A DNA stretch of 64,000 nt, taken from positions 62,001-126,000 of the forward strand of contig JAEZJF010000019.1 in the NCBI GenBank assembly GCA_023415825.1, given 5' to 3'. Made by a program: the position numbers and the translations under genes. Under the pieces are notes generated by a model, which had not been told where the DNA came from, searched no databases, and saw only the letters and a program-made list of their open reading frames with translations. This document shows, in pieces, positions 55,824 to 63,916 of the stretch. Every line of letters starts with the position of its first letter. Position 1 is the first letter of the stretch. Source of the stretch: Bacillota bacterium. Its GTDB lineage: Bacteria; Bacillota; Clostridia; DSM-8532.

Positions 55824-56759
55824 TTACCAAACGCCCACACCGGTCGTCTTTTTTGATGTAACATGTGTTGCTAGAACCAGGAACACGCCGACAACACCTT
55901 TGATGAGGCCCATGGCTGTAGCAAGCGAATATTGTCCGTTGATAAGTCCAACGCGGTAAATATATGTGTCCAAAATGTCTATGGTGCTGATGACCGAGTC
56001 ATTGGAGAAGTTGAGTACCTGATCAAATCCCGCATTAAGGAAAAACCCGAGATTGAGGATGAACATGGTCACCATAGGAATAAAGAGCGCGGGCAGGATA
56101 ATATAGCGAATGATATTTAAGCGGCCGGCCCCATCTATTTCTGCAGCCTCATAGAGATCTGCATCGATACCAATGATTGCTGTGAAATAGACTATGGAAT
56201 CCCATCCAAGGCTTCGCCACATTTCACTATAGAACAGTACCCATCGTATGGTTCCCTTGTTGGTCATAAAATCAACCGGATTCAGACCTAAGAGCCCCAA
56301 AATCTGGTTTACCGCTCCGGTAGAGGGTGAAAGGAAGGAGATCCAAATACCTGCGATAACAACCCAGGAAAGAAAGTGGGGAAGATAGGAAATCACCTGT
56401 ACATATTTTCTCAGCTTATTGCTTCGCAGCTCATTGAGAAGAATGGCGAACAAAACAATAAAGGGGAATAACAGGACATATTTCATCAAACTAATGATAA
56501 GTGTGTTTTTGAGAATGCTGTAAAAAGCAGGAGAATCAAATAATTGCTTGAAGTACTTGAATCCTGCGTATTCCCAGGGACCCCTTGAGCGGAATGTGTA
56601 AAACGCAAGCCTCATATTAATGATAGGCCATACGCGGAAAACTATGAAGTAAAGAATGGTCGGAGCTATCATAAGATAGAGCACCCGATCAGCCTTAAGC
56701 CTCCGGAAAAAAGCCGAGGTATTTCTGTTAACGGGCATTCTCTTACCTAGAGTAGACAT
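55824..56759 (-). CDS. CUT1 ABC permease, LplB type
   Basis: A 311-residue, six-helix permease with the EAA loop YEAAEIDGAGRLNIIRYIILP and the LplB-type opening LYLMIAPTILYFIVFRVWP. The start ATG at 56759 has GGGGG 6 nt upstream; the GTG at 56792 precedes it. It is the first gene of the operon, about 90 nt from the LacI-2-controlled promoter. Confidence 0.88.
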   Translation of the reverse strand: MSTLGKRMPVNRNTSAFFRRLKADRVLYLMIAPTILYFIVFRVWPIINMRLAFYTFRSRGPWEYAGFKYFKQLFDSPAFYSILKNTLIISLMKYVLLFPFIVLFAILLNELRSNKLRKYVQVISYLPHFLSWVVIAGIWISFLSPSTGAVNQILGLLGLNPVDFMTNKGTIRWVLFYSEMWRSLGWDSIVYFTAIIGIDADLYEAAEIDGAGRLNIIRYIILPALFIPMVTMFILNLGFFLNAGFDQVLNFSNDSVISTIDILDTYIYRVGLINGQYSLATAMGLIKGVVGVFLVLATHVTSKKTTGVGVW

Positions 56760-56831
56760 GCAGCACCCCCAATTGTATTTATTATGTTGCACTGTTGCAA
56801 GTGAGGAGGTTAATAAGTATCAAAAACTACT

Positions 56832-56841
56832 AAACCGGTTT
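56832..56841. promoter_or_regulatory. LacI-2 operator at the importer operon
   Basis: The perfect palindrome AAACCGGTTT lies 11 nt downstream of the minus-strand -10 box. The same 14 bases AAACCGGTTTCTCT recur at 58320 before the ribokinase operon, at the same 11-nt distance from its -10 box. Confidence 0.72.
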
Positions 56842-56852
56842 CTCTTTAGACC

Positions 56853-56882
56853 ATTATAGGTTAAGCACGGAGTAGTAAACAA
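56853..56882 (-). promoter_or_regulatory. Promoter of the importer/ADP-ribosylglycohydrolase operon
   Basis: On the minus strand: TTGTTT (56877-56882), 18 nt, perfect TATAAT (56853-56858). The start would fall just before the LacI-2 operator. Confidence 0.65.
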
Positions 56883-57021
56883 TAGTTATACTCCACAAAA
56901 TTCAGTTATTTTATTATGCAAATTAAACAAATTATGAAGCGATAAATGGCGATGTTATTGGGAATTTGCTAAATATTAGACATAAGAGCTAAAAGGATAC
57001 ACGAAATTATGGTATGAAAAA

Positions 57022-58023
57022 TTACTTGGTGGTCGATCTTAAAACCAGGGTGGGCTCGACAATTATCTTACGCGAGGAGGTAATATCACCATTTATTTTG
57101 CCAATCAAAAGCTTTGCGGATTCAAGGGCGATTTCGTAAATGGGTTGTACAACGGTGGAAATAGATGGGTCGAATATCTCTGAAAGCTCGATTCCATCAA
57201 AGCCTATGAGCTCGCATTCTTTTGGAACAGAAATGCCATTTCTTCTCAAAGCTTTAACCGCGCCAATTGCAATAAGATCACATCCGGCCATGACTGCGGT
57301 AAAAGGAACTTTTTCTGCAATGAGCCTATCCATCATTTGATTGCCGGAAGCGATGGAATAATCACCAAATTTGATGAGAGCTTTTTCAGAGTCTATATTG
57401 GCGTCCTTCAAGGCATCTCTGTATCCGGCAAAGCGCTCGGAGGTCGTTACAACTTTTTTAGTTCCTCCCAGAAAGGCAATACGTGAGTTTCCGTTTCTTA
57501 TGAGGTGTTGGACTGCTGTGTAAACGCCTTTGTAGTTATCGGCATAAACCCCTAAATCAATGGATGCACTGTTAAGGGGACGATCCACAAGCACAAAGGG
57601 TACACCGTAATTATTCAGCTGTTCCAGCGTGGTGCTTCTGGAATTGGTTGTAGCCAGAATAACACCATCCACTCTCTTATCAATAAGGGACATCAAGTAC
57701 TGCTCTTCTTTTTTGGGATCGTTATCCGAATTACAAAGGAAAACTGTATAGCCGCAGGAATAGGCATAGTCCTCTATACCGCGTACAAGCTGAGGGAAAA
57801 AAGGATTGTTAACATCCGGTATGACAAGGCCGAGCATTTTGGCATTGGAATTGACAATGCTCCTTGCAAGGCTGTTGGGCCGGTATCCAAGCTCGTTAAT
57901 CAGATCACGGACTCTTTGGGCGGTTTCTTGGCTGACACCTTCATTTTTGTTGTTGATAACCCGTGAAACAGTGGCTTTAGATACATTTGCCAGCTTGGCA
58001 ATATCAGATATGGTATATTTCAA
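57022..58023 (-). CDS. LacI-family repressor of the ribosyl locus (LacI-2)
   Basis: A 333-residue LacI/GalR protein: helix-turn-helix TISDIAKLANVSKATVSRVI, hinge NSLARSIVNSNAKMLG, and a ribose-repressor-like core with DVNNPFFPQLVRGIEDYAY. I prefer TTG 58023, 9 nt after GGTGGGGG; TTG 58032 and 58029 touch that site. It lies between the two operons it is predicted to control. The RbsR-like sequence and the presence of a ribokinase suggest ribose or a ribosyl compound as effector. Confidence 0.9.
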   Translation of the reverse strand: MKYTISDIAKLANVSKATVSRVINNKNEGVSQETAQRVRDLINELGYRPNSLARSIVNSNAKMLGLVIPDVNNPFFPQLVRGIEDYAYSCGYTVFLCNSDNDPKKEEQYLMSLIDKRVDGVILATTNSRSTTLEQLNNYGVPFVLVDRPLNSASIDLGVYADNYKGVYTAVQHLIRNGNSRIAFLGGTKKVVTTSERFAGYRDALKDANIDSEKALIKFGDYSIASGNQMMDRLIAEKVPFTAVMAGCDLIAIGAVKALRRNGISVPKECELIGFDGIELSEIFDPSISTVVQPIYEIALESAKLLIGKINGDITSSRKIIVEPTLVLRSTTK

Positions 58024-58058
58024 ATACAACAACCCCCACCTATAACATACTGGCTCAT

Positions 58059-58087
58059 ATTATATGGTTTTAATTGAAAAAAAGCAA
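58059..58087 (-). promoter_or_regulatory. Promoter of the LacI-2 gene
   Basis: On the minus strand: TTGCTT (58082-58087), 17 nt, TATAAT (58059-58064). Confidence 0.65.
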
Positions 58088-58129
58088 CTGGTTTATTGAA
58101 GAATAATATACCAATAGATAAAACGGTTT
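58085..58129. promoter_or_regulatory. Two imperfect LacI-2 operator-like sites
   Basis: CAACTGGTTT (58085-58094, two changes from AAACCGGTTT) overlaps the -35 box of the lacI-2 promoter. AAAACGGTTT (58120-58129, one change) lies just upstream. They suggest weaker autoregulation. Confidence 0.4.
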
Positions 58130-58278
58130 CTGGAACAATTCCTGAAAATGGATAGTAAAATATTATAGCGCAGGGAGGCTGAATTATTTGATTTAAATAA
58201 ATGAAATCGGCCTATATCAAGGATTCGTTATAATTTGTGCAAGCCTGCTAAACTGTAGAGCTCATTAAAAACCAATGG

Positions 58279-58308
58279 TTGACAACTATAAGATCTATCG
58301 AATATAAT
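58279..58308 (+). promoter_or_regulatory. Consensus promoter of the ribokinase operon
   Basis: TTGACA (58279-58284), 18 nt, TATAAT (58303-58308), both hexamers perfect. Confidence 0.8.
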
Positions 58309-58319
58309 AACAATTGAAA

Positions 58320-58329
58320 AAACCGGTTT
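58320..58329. promoter_or_regulatory. LacI-2 operator at the ribokinase operon
   Basis: AAACCGGTTT, 11 nt after the -10 box, followed by TCTCT as at 56832. It mirrors the arrangement at the importer operon. Confidence 0.72.
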
Positions 58330-58454
58330 CTCTAAATTGTTATTTCCTTATCAAATGATCAAGTAAAAATAGAAGGTTAACCACCAGATGGTTGTGAGTT
58401 ACATTAACATGTGGCTGAGAAGCAATCACCAGGCTCAACACCGGAGGTAGCAAA

Positions 58455-59366
58455 GTGCACAACATACTAGTTATTGGCAGCTTGAATATGGATATGGTTA
58501 TACATTTGGATGAAATTCCTCGCGTCGGGCAGACGATTATGGGCAAGCTGGAAGGATACATACCTGGAGGAAAGGGTGCCAACCAGGCTTTTGCCGCAGC
58601 ACGACTGGGCGATGGTGTGTCAATGCTCGGTAAAGTGGGCGATGATATGCTGGGAAGGCAGTTGATTGAGAATCTTGCAGGGGTAGGTGTGGATACCGCT
58701 CATATTGCTGCTGAACAAAATCAAACCAGCGGCCTTGCCGTTATTTATGTCAGTAAAGCGGGTAACAACAGTATCGTTGTACTGCCTGCAGCAAATTCCA
58801 AATGCGATGTCAATTTCATATCTCATCATGAAGAACTCATAGCACAAAGTAAAATTGTTCTCATCCAACTCGAAATACCTCTTGAAGCAGCCTATTTAGC
58901 AATTCAAATTGCTCATAAGCATGGCTGTACCGTCATACTTAATCCTGCTCCGGCTCCGGAAAGTATTCCGGATGAAATTCTGAAGCTGGTGGATTATCTG
59001 ACTCCCAACGAAACTGAGCTCGAAATACTGGCAGACACTCCCGTTACAGACATTCAATCAGCCAATGCGGCTGCCGCCAGACTGATAGAAAGAGGCGCCA
59101 AGAATGTGGTGGCAACTCTAGGCAAAGAGGGTGCCCTTTTCGCCGGAAATAGTCAATCAAAGCTCTTTAAGGTTGAGGATGTTGAGGTGGTTGATACCAC
59201 TGCGGCGGGAGATACTTTTAATGCGGCTTTGGCAGTAGGCCTGTCTGAAAAAATGGAAATTGGACAAGCTATCGCTTTTGCAAACAAGGCTGCCAGGTTA
59301 TGCGTATCGAGAAGCGGAGCACAACCCTCAATTCCCTCGCGGGAGGAGATTGAACCGAAGCGTTAA
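58455..59366 (+). CDS. rbsK: Ribokinase
   Basis: A 303-residue PfkB-family kinase of ribokinase type: the N-terminal GSLNMDMV, the sugar-binding GGKGANQAFAAARLG motif, and the C-terminal DTTAAGDTFNAALA with the catalytic base Asp and anion hole. GTG start with GGAGGT 7 nt upstream. It phosphorylates ribose (or a close pentose) to ribose 5-phosphate. First gene of the plus-strand LacI-2 operon, followed by two ADP-ribosylglycohydrolase-family genes, so its ribose probably comes from their hydrolysis. Confidence 0.88.
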   Translation: MHNILVIGSLNMDMVIHLDEIPRVGQTIMGKLEGYIPGGKGANQAFAAARLGDGVSMLGKVGDDMLGRQLIENLAGVGVDTAHIAAEQNQTSGLAVIYVSKAGNNSIVVLPAANSKCDVNFISHHEELIAQSKIVLIQLEIPLEAAYLAIQIAHKHGCTVILNPAPAPESIPDEILKLVDYLTPNETELEILADTPVTDIQSANAAAARLIERGAKNVVATLGKEGALFAGNSQSKLFKVEDVEVVDTTAAGDTFNAALAVGLSEKMEIGQAIAFANKAARLCVSRSGAQPSIPSREEIEPKR

Positions 59367-59397
59367 TATTGATAATGATATATTGAAAGGCGGCGCA

Positions 59398-61503
59398 ATG
59401 ATGATACCAAAAAATTATCTTAACAAAGTTTATTCAGGATTTCTTGGAATGAACATCGGAATACGGATTGGTGCACCGGTTGAGCCCACCATATGGACCT
59501 ATGAAAGAATAAGGAAAACCTATGGGGAAATCACATCATATGTAAAGGAGTTTAAAAACTTCGCAGCCGATGATGATGCAAACGGCCCGTTCTATTTTCT
59601 TCGTGCATTGTATGATGATGCAAGTGACAGGGAGCTTACAGCCGATGATGTTGGCCGTGCATGGCTCAATTATGCCCGGGAAGGGGTCGGAATGTTCTGG
59701 TGGGGCGGTTATGGTGTCAGCACAGAGCATACGGCCTTTTTGAATCTAAAAGCTGGAATTAAGGCACCTCAATCAGGTTCCATAGCTCAGAACGGAAAAA
59801 CTGTCGCAGAGCAGATAGGCGGACAGATCTTTATTGACACCTGGGGATTGATTTGCCCCGGCAACCCGGAAAAGGCTGCAATGCTTGGAGAGACTGCAGC
59901 CAGCGTATCCCATGACGGGGAGGGCATTTATGGTGCAAGGTTCCTGTGCGCTGCCATAGCGGAGGCCTTCATCTGCAATGATATCCGTCTTATTATTGAA
60001 AAAGCGCTGACCTTTATACCGGCAGAAAGCACCTACAACAAAGTCGCTCGTGCCGTTTGTGACTTCTATGACAAACATCCTGATGACTTCAGGCTCTGTA
60101 TGGATATGCTTGTAAGAGATTGGGGATATGACAAGTATAAGGGAGCCTGCCATATCATACCTAACGCAGGTGTCTGCGTACTTTCCATGCTGTATGGCAA
60201 GGGTGATTTCAACCGTACTGTTGAAATTGCCACCATGTGCGGTTGGGATACCGATTGCAATGCAGGAAATGTCGGCACCGTATTAGGCGTCATGTGCGGC
60301 CTGGATGGCCTTGCTGCCAGATACCGCGATCCCATTAATGATTCCATCGTGTTGTCCGGTGTTTCCGGATACCTCAATATTCTGGATATACCAAGCTATG
60401 CTAAGGAGCTTGCGCTTCTGGGCTACCGGATAGCCGGTGAAAAAGCTCCTGATGAGTTGGTTCAAAGCTTTAAAGAGGATGAAATCTATTTTGACTTTGA
60501 ATTACCCGGATCCACCCATAATTTCAGGGTTTCCGATCCGTTCCACTGCAGGATCAGGCACTCCGAAGAATACGGCTTTAAGGGCAAGGGCTCCCTGGAA
60601 GTATTGTTTGACAGGCTGGTCAGAGGTGCAGGCAGCAAGGTTTACTACAAACCCTTTTATACCCGCGATGACTTTAGCGATGAGCGATACAGCCCGGTTT
60701 TCTCCCCAAAAGCATACAGCGGCCAGAAGGTAAGCCTGGCGGTGTATCTTGATCAATGGGAAGGCAATGAAAACATTGGAATTGCTCCTTTTGTACGTTT
60801 GGCCAAGAGCAAAAAGGATCTCGTTCAAGGCTACATCCAGCCTCTGCCCAATCAGTGGAGCCAAGTGGAATTTACCATTCCCGACACTGATGGAGAGATG
60901 ATTGACGAGATTGGCATCATTGTTGAGGGCTATGCCGGCAAGGTTAAAAGCCTGGGCAGAATATTCATTGATGAGTTTAAAATCACCGGAAAAGCAAAAT
61001 ATACCATAGATTTCGCAAAGCAGATGAAGAATTTTGGCTGCATCACCCCATTTTCTCATGACCATGGTGCCTGGACCCTGGAGGACGGCAATCTGGAAGC
61101 CATGTCCTGTGATTACGCCCAAGCGTTTTCAGGCCATTATTTTGCCAAGGATTATACCGTTACTGCTAAGGTAACCCCTGAAAACGGAACCGGTCATATG
61201 CTTTCCATAAGAGCTCAGGGAGCTCAGCGCAGCTACCACGCAGGATTTGACAAGCAGGGAACTATTGCGCTATACAAGAATAATTTCGGGCTTACTAAGC
61301 TGTGCGAAGCAGATTTTTCATGGGAATACGGACGAAGCTACAGCGTATCGCTCTCAGCCACGGGTGACCTTATAACACTTTCTATAGATGGAAAGGTCCT
61401 GCTGGAGGCAAGGGATTCAGATTTTACCTACGGCATGTTCGGCTTTGCCAAGCTCTATATGGGAAGAACCCTGTATGGAAATGTGCTCGTTGAAGAGAAA
61501 TAA
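59398..61503 (+). CDS. ADP-ribosylglycohydrolase-family protein with C-terminal beta-sandwich domains (2)
   Basis: 701 residues from ATG 59398 (GAAAGG 7 nt upstream; 59401 is equally possible). The N-terminal ~370 residues are an ARH domain with GIRIGAPVEPT, ADDDANGPF and the C-terminal metal motif CGWDTDCNAGNVG. The remaining ~330 residues hold two beta-rich modules: one at ~370-530 (SLAVYLDQWEGNENIG) and a concanavalin-like one to the end (ITLSIDGKVLLEARDS). ARH proteins are normally ~300-350 residues, so this is a fusion. The extra modules resemble carbohydrate-binding folds although no signal peptide is present. Probable role: hydrolysis of a large ribosyl conjugate in the cytoplasm. Confidence 0.82.
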   Translation: MMIPKNYLNKVYSGFLGMNIGIRIGAPVEPTIWTYERIRKTYGEITSYVKEFKNFAADDDANGPFYFLRALYDDASDRELTADDVGRAWLNYAREGVGMFWWGGYGVSTEHTAFLNLKAGIKAPQSGSIAQNGKTVAEQIGGQIFIDTWGLICPGNPEKAAMLGETAASVSHDGEGIYGARFLCAAIAEAFICNDIRLIIEKALTFIPAESTYNKVARAVCDFYDKHPDDFRLCMDMLVRDWGYDKYKGACHIIPNAGVCVLSMLYGKGDFNRTVEIATMCGWDTDCNAGNVGTVLGVMCGLDGLAARYRDPINDSIVLSGVSGYLNILDIPSYAKELALLGYRIAGEKAPDELVQSFKEDEIYFDFELPGSTHNFRVSDPFHCRIRHSEEYGFKGKGSLEVLFDRLVRGAGSKVYYKPFYTRDDFSDERYSPVFSPKAYSGQKVSLAVYLDQWEGNENIGIAPFVRLAKSKKDLVQGYIQPLPNQWSQVEFTIPDTDGEMIDEIGIIVEGYAGKVKSLGRIFIDEFKITGKAKYTIDFAKQMKNFGCITPFSHDHGAWTLEDGNLEAMSCDYAQAFSGHYFAKDYTVTAKVTPENGTGHMLSIRAQGAQRSYHAGFDKQGTIALYKNNFGLTKLCEADFSWEYGRSYSVSLSATGDLITLSIDGKVLLEARDSDFTYGMFGFAKLYMGRTLYGNVLVEEK

Positions 61504-61538
61504 TCTGAAAAAACAATATATAGCGGAGGTACAATGAC

Positions 61539-62702
61539 ATGACCGATTTTGAGAGAAAAACCCGTGGTGTTATTTACGGGACGGCCTTTGGAGATGCCCT
61601 GGGTGCTCCTGTGGAACGGCTTACTCACCAGCAGATTCTGGACCTATATGGCGGACCGGTCATCACCGTGAATACCAAATGGTGGAAGGCCGATATGAAT
61701 ATTGTTGACCGCATAGATCGCATGAGGGGATATGGCATCATTACCGACGATACCCTTATGACGATGTCTTTGATCAATGTTTACCAGAATAAGCGTAACC
61801 ATATAGACGCTTACGATATGGGTGATGAATTTGTTAAGGAAATTGGATATAGGCCGCGTTATATACCTGAGTTCGACAGAGAGGCCATGCTTATAGAACG
61901 CCTCTTTTATCCTGAAAAACACATCTTTAACCGCCATGGACTGGCCAACTGCGATCCCAGAGAGGGTGGCATGGGCAATATGGTCAATTGCGGAGCAGCC
62001 ATGTATATCTCCCCGGTGGGCGTTGTCAATGCATGTAACCCAAAAGCGGCCTATGATGAGGCCATTGATTTTGCCTGCGGGCATCAGCTTAGCTATGGGC
62101 TTGAGGCGGCCGGTGTACTTGCAGCTTGTATTGCTAAAGCCTATGAACCCGGCGCTACCATTCATGATGTGGTTGCAACTGCTCTGGAGCTAGCCAAGGA
62201 TGGAACAAAAAATGCCATACGCGACCTGTACGAGACAGCAAAACGACTTAAGGACCGCCGGGAGGAAAAAGCCTTCATTGTGGAGGAGTTTTTCAAGGCC
62301 ATACTACCTTATTCCCCTGTGGCCGAGCAGTTCGCCAGGTCCGTCGAAAGAGTGGGAATACCTACCCATAACTATACACCCAGCCGTCTTTATTCAATTG
62401 AGGAGCTGCCTGTGGCCATTGGATATCTTACCCTCTTTGAGGATAAGCCTGTTCAGGCTGTTATTGACGGTGTCAATTCGGGAAGGGATGCCGACTCAGT
62501 GGGTGTCATGGCTGGATGTATCGCCGGTGCATTATACGGTTATGAGATTTTTGATCCTAAAGAAATAGAGATCATCGATAAAAAAAGCAGACTCAATCTT
62601 GAAGCACGCAGCGATTCCTTTATAAAAACAGCACGCGGGATCATTGAGTCCGATATTGAGAAAAACAAAAAGATGATGAAGACCCTTGATCATGTTCTTT
62701 AA
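61539..62702 (+). CDS. ADP-ribosylglycohydrolase-family protein (3)
   Basis: A 387-residue ARH-family hydrolase with GTAFGDALGAPVERL, ITDDTLMTM and NSGRDADSVGVMAG, all metal ligands intact. It is slightly longer than usual because of inserts between residues ~50 and 150. It lies 35 nt after the fusion protein and 24 nt before citD. Three different ARH proteins in one regulon suggest stepwise removal of ribosyl groups from one substrate or several related substrates. Confidence 0.85.
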   Translation: MTDFERKTRGVIYGTAFGDALGAPVERLTHQQILDLYGGPVITVNTKWWKADMNIVDRIDRMRGYGIITDDTLMTMSLINVYQNKRNHIDAYDMGDEFVKEIGYRPRYIPEFDREAMLIERLFYPEKHIFNRHGLANCDPREGGMGNMVNCGAAMYISPVGVVNACNPKAAYDEAIDFACGHQLSYGLEAAGVLAACIAKAYEPGATIHDVVATALELAKDGTKNAIRDLYETAKRLKDRREEKAFIVEEFFKAILPYSPVAEQFARSVERVGIPTHNYTPSRLYSIEELPVAIGYLTLFEDKPVQAVIDGVNSGRDADSVGVMAGCIAGALYGYEIFDPKEIEIIDKKSRLNLEARSDSFIKTARGIIESDIEKNKKMMKTLDHVL

Positions 62703-62726
62703 GCTCCAAAACTGGGGGGGAACCTT

Positions 62727-63026
62727 ATGGAAATTAAAGAAATAGGAATTGCGGGCACCCTGGAATCAAGCGATATTATGATCAGAATTGAACCTGGTGA
62801 TGCCGATACCAACTCAGTCTCCTTGGACAGCTCCGTTGAAAAACAGTACGGAAATCAAATCAGACAGGTTATATTGGAAACAGCTCGTGAGCTTGGACTT
62901 GTGGGCGCATCTATTACCGCGGTGGATAAAGGGGCTCTGGACTGTACGGTCCGAGCCCGAACCACTGCAGCCATATACAGAGCCTGCCAATCGAGCCAAT
63001 ATGATTGGGGGGAAAGTAAAGCCTAA
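62727..63026 (+). CDS. citD: Citrate lyase acyl carrier protein (gamma subunit)
   Basis: A 99-residue CitD, full length. Ser14 in AGTLESSD is the site that carries the phosphoribosyl-dephospho-CoA prosthetic group, and the C-terminal part (VDKGALDCTVRARTTAA) matches the family. A run of G (GGGGGG) serves as ribosome site. It shares one base with citE (stop/start overlap). In citrate lyase it carries the acetyl/citryl thioester. Its place in a ribosyl-catabolic operon is unusual, and no citG or citX prosthetic-group gene is seen in the window. Confidence 0.88.
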   Translation: MEIKEIGIAGTLESSDIMIRIEPGDADTNSVSLDSSVEKQYGNQIRQVILETARELGLVGASITAVDKGALDCTVRARTTAAIYRACQSSQYDWGESKA

Positions 63027-63916
63027 TGAAACAGCTCAGAAGGAGTATGCTTTATGTTCCGGGAAACAACCCCGGGATGATTCGTGATGCGCATATATAC
63101 GGTTCGGACTGCCTGATGTTTGACCTTGAGGATTCGGTGTCCCTGAATGAAAAGGACACAGCGAGATTTCTAGTTTATCATGCCCTTAAAACCCTCAGCT
63201 TCAGAGGCAAAGAGGTGGTTGTCAGAATCAACGGGCTTGATACCGGCTTCGGTATGGATGATCTGGAAGCCATGGTTCGTGCGCAGCCCGATGTCATTCG
63301 TCTGCCTAAAACCGAATCGGCGCAGGATGTTATTTATTGTGAAAGAGAAATTGAAAGAATAGAGGCCGCAGCGTGTATACCTGTCGGCAGGACCAAGATG
63401 ATGGCTGCCATTGAAAGCGCCGCCGGAGTCCTCAATGCACGGGAGATCGCGCACTCAAGCAAGCGGCTTATCGGAATTGCACTGGGGGCGGAGGATTTTG
63501 TGACCGATATGGGAACAAGCCGTTCAGCCGAGAGCCTTGAGCTTTTGATGGCGAGGAGCATGATTTTAATGGCAGCGCGAAGCGCCAGAATTGATGCCAT
63601 TGATACAGTCTACTCTGACATTAATAACCCAGAGGGCTTTATTGCAGAAGTTAAGCTTATCAAGCAGCTGGGCTTTGATGGCAAGTCGGTCATTAATCCC
63701 AATCAGATCAAACCCCTGCACCAGGTCTTTACACCCACCGAAAAAGAAATCAGTAAATCCCTTGCCATTATTGAAGCCATGGAGGAAGCCAGGCGCAAAG
63801 GCTCGGGCGTTATTAACTTAAATGGCAAAATGATCGACAAGCCTGTTGTCGAAAGGGCTGAGCATCTTCTTGAGCTAGCGGTCGCGGCAAAGGTACTAAG
63901 GAGAGCAATGCCATGA
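63026..63916 (+). CDS. citE: Citrate lyase beta subunit (citryl-ACP lyase) or CitE-like aldolase
   Basis: A 296-residue HpcH/HpaI-superfamily TIM barrel of CitE length. Typical segments are RRSMLYVPGNNPGM, CLMFDLEDSVSLNEKD with the conserved acidic pair, VVRINGLDTGFGMDD, LPKTES, and ALGAEDFVTDMGTSRS. CitE splits citryl-ACP to oxaloacetate and acetyl-ACP. The adjacent citD supports a true ACP-dependent enzyme, although a related 3-hydroxyacyl thioester is possible. It overlaps the next gene by ATGA. Confidence 0.87.
   Translation: MKQLRRSMLYVPGNNPGMIRDAHIYGSDCLMFDLEDSVSLNEKDTARFLVYHALKTLSFRGKEVVVRINGLDTGFGMDDLEAMVRAQPDVIRLPKTESAQDVIYCEREIERIEAAACIPVGRTKMMAAIESAAGVLNAREIAHSSKRLIGIALGAEDFVTDMGTSRSAESLELLMARSMILMAARSARIDAIDTVYSDINNPEGFIAEVKLIKQLGFDGKSVINPNQIKPLHQVFTPTEKEISKSLAIIEAMEEARRKGSGVINLNGKMIDKPVVERAEHLLELAVAAKVLRRAMP

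Larger units (their letters stand above)
58033..58454. other. Divergent regulatory region between LacI-2 and ribokinase genes
   Basis: 422 bp without genes. It holds the lacI-2 promoter, two imperfect operator-like sites, the ribokinase promoter, a perfect operator at 58320 and a 125-nt leader to the ribokinase start. The leader has no obvious stable structure by eye. Confidence 0.6.
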
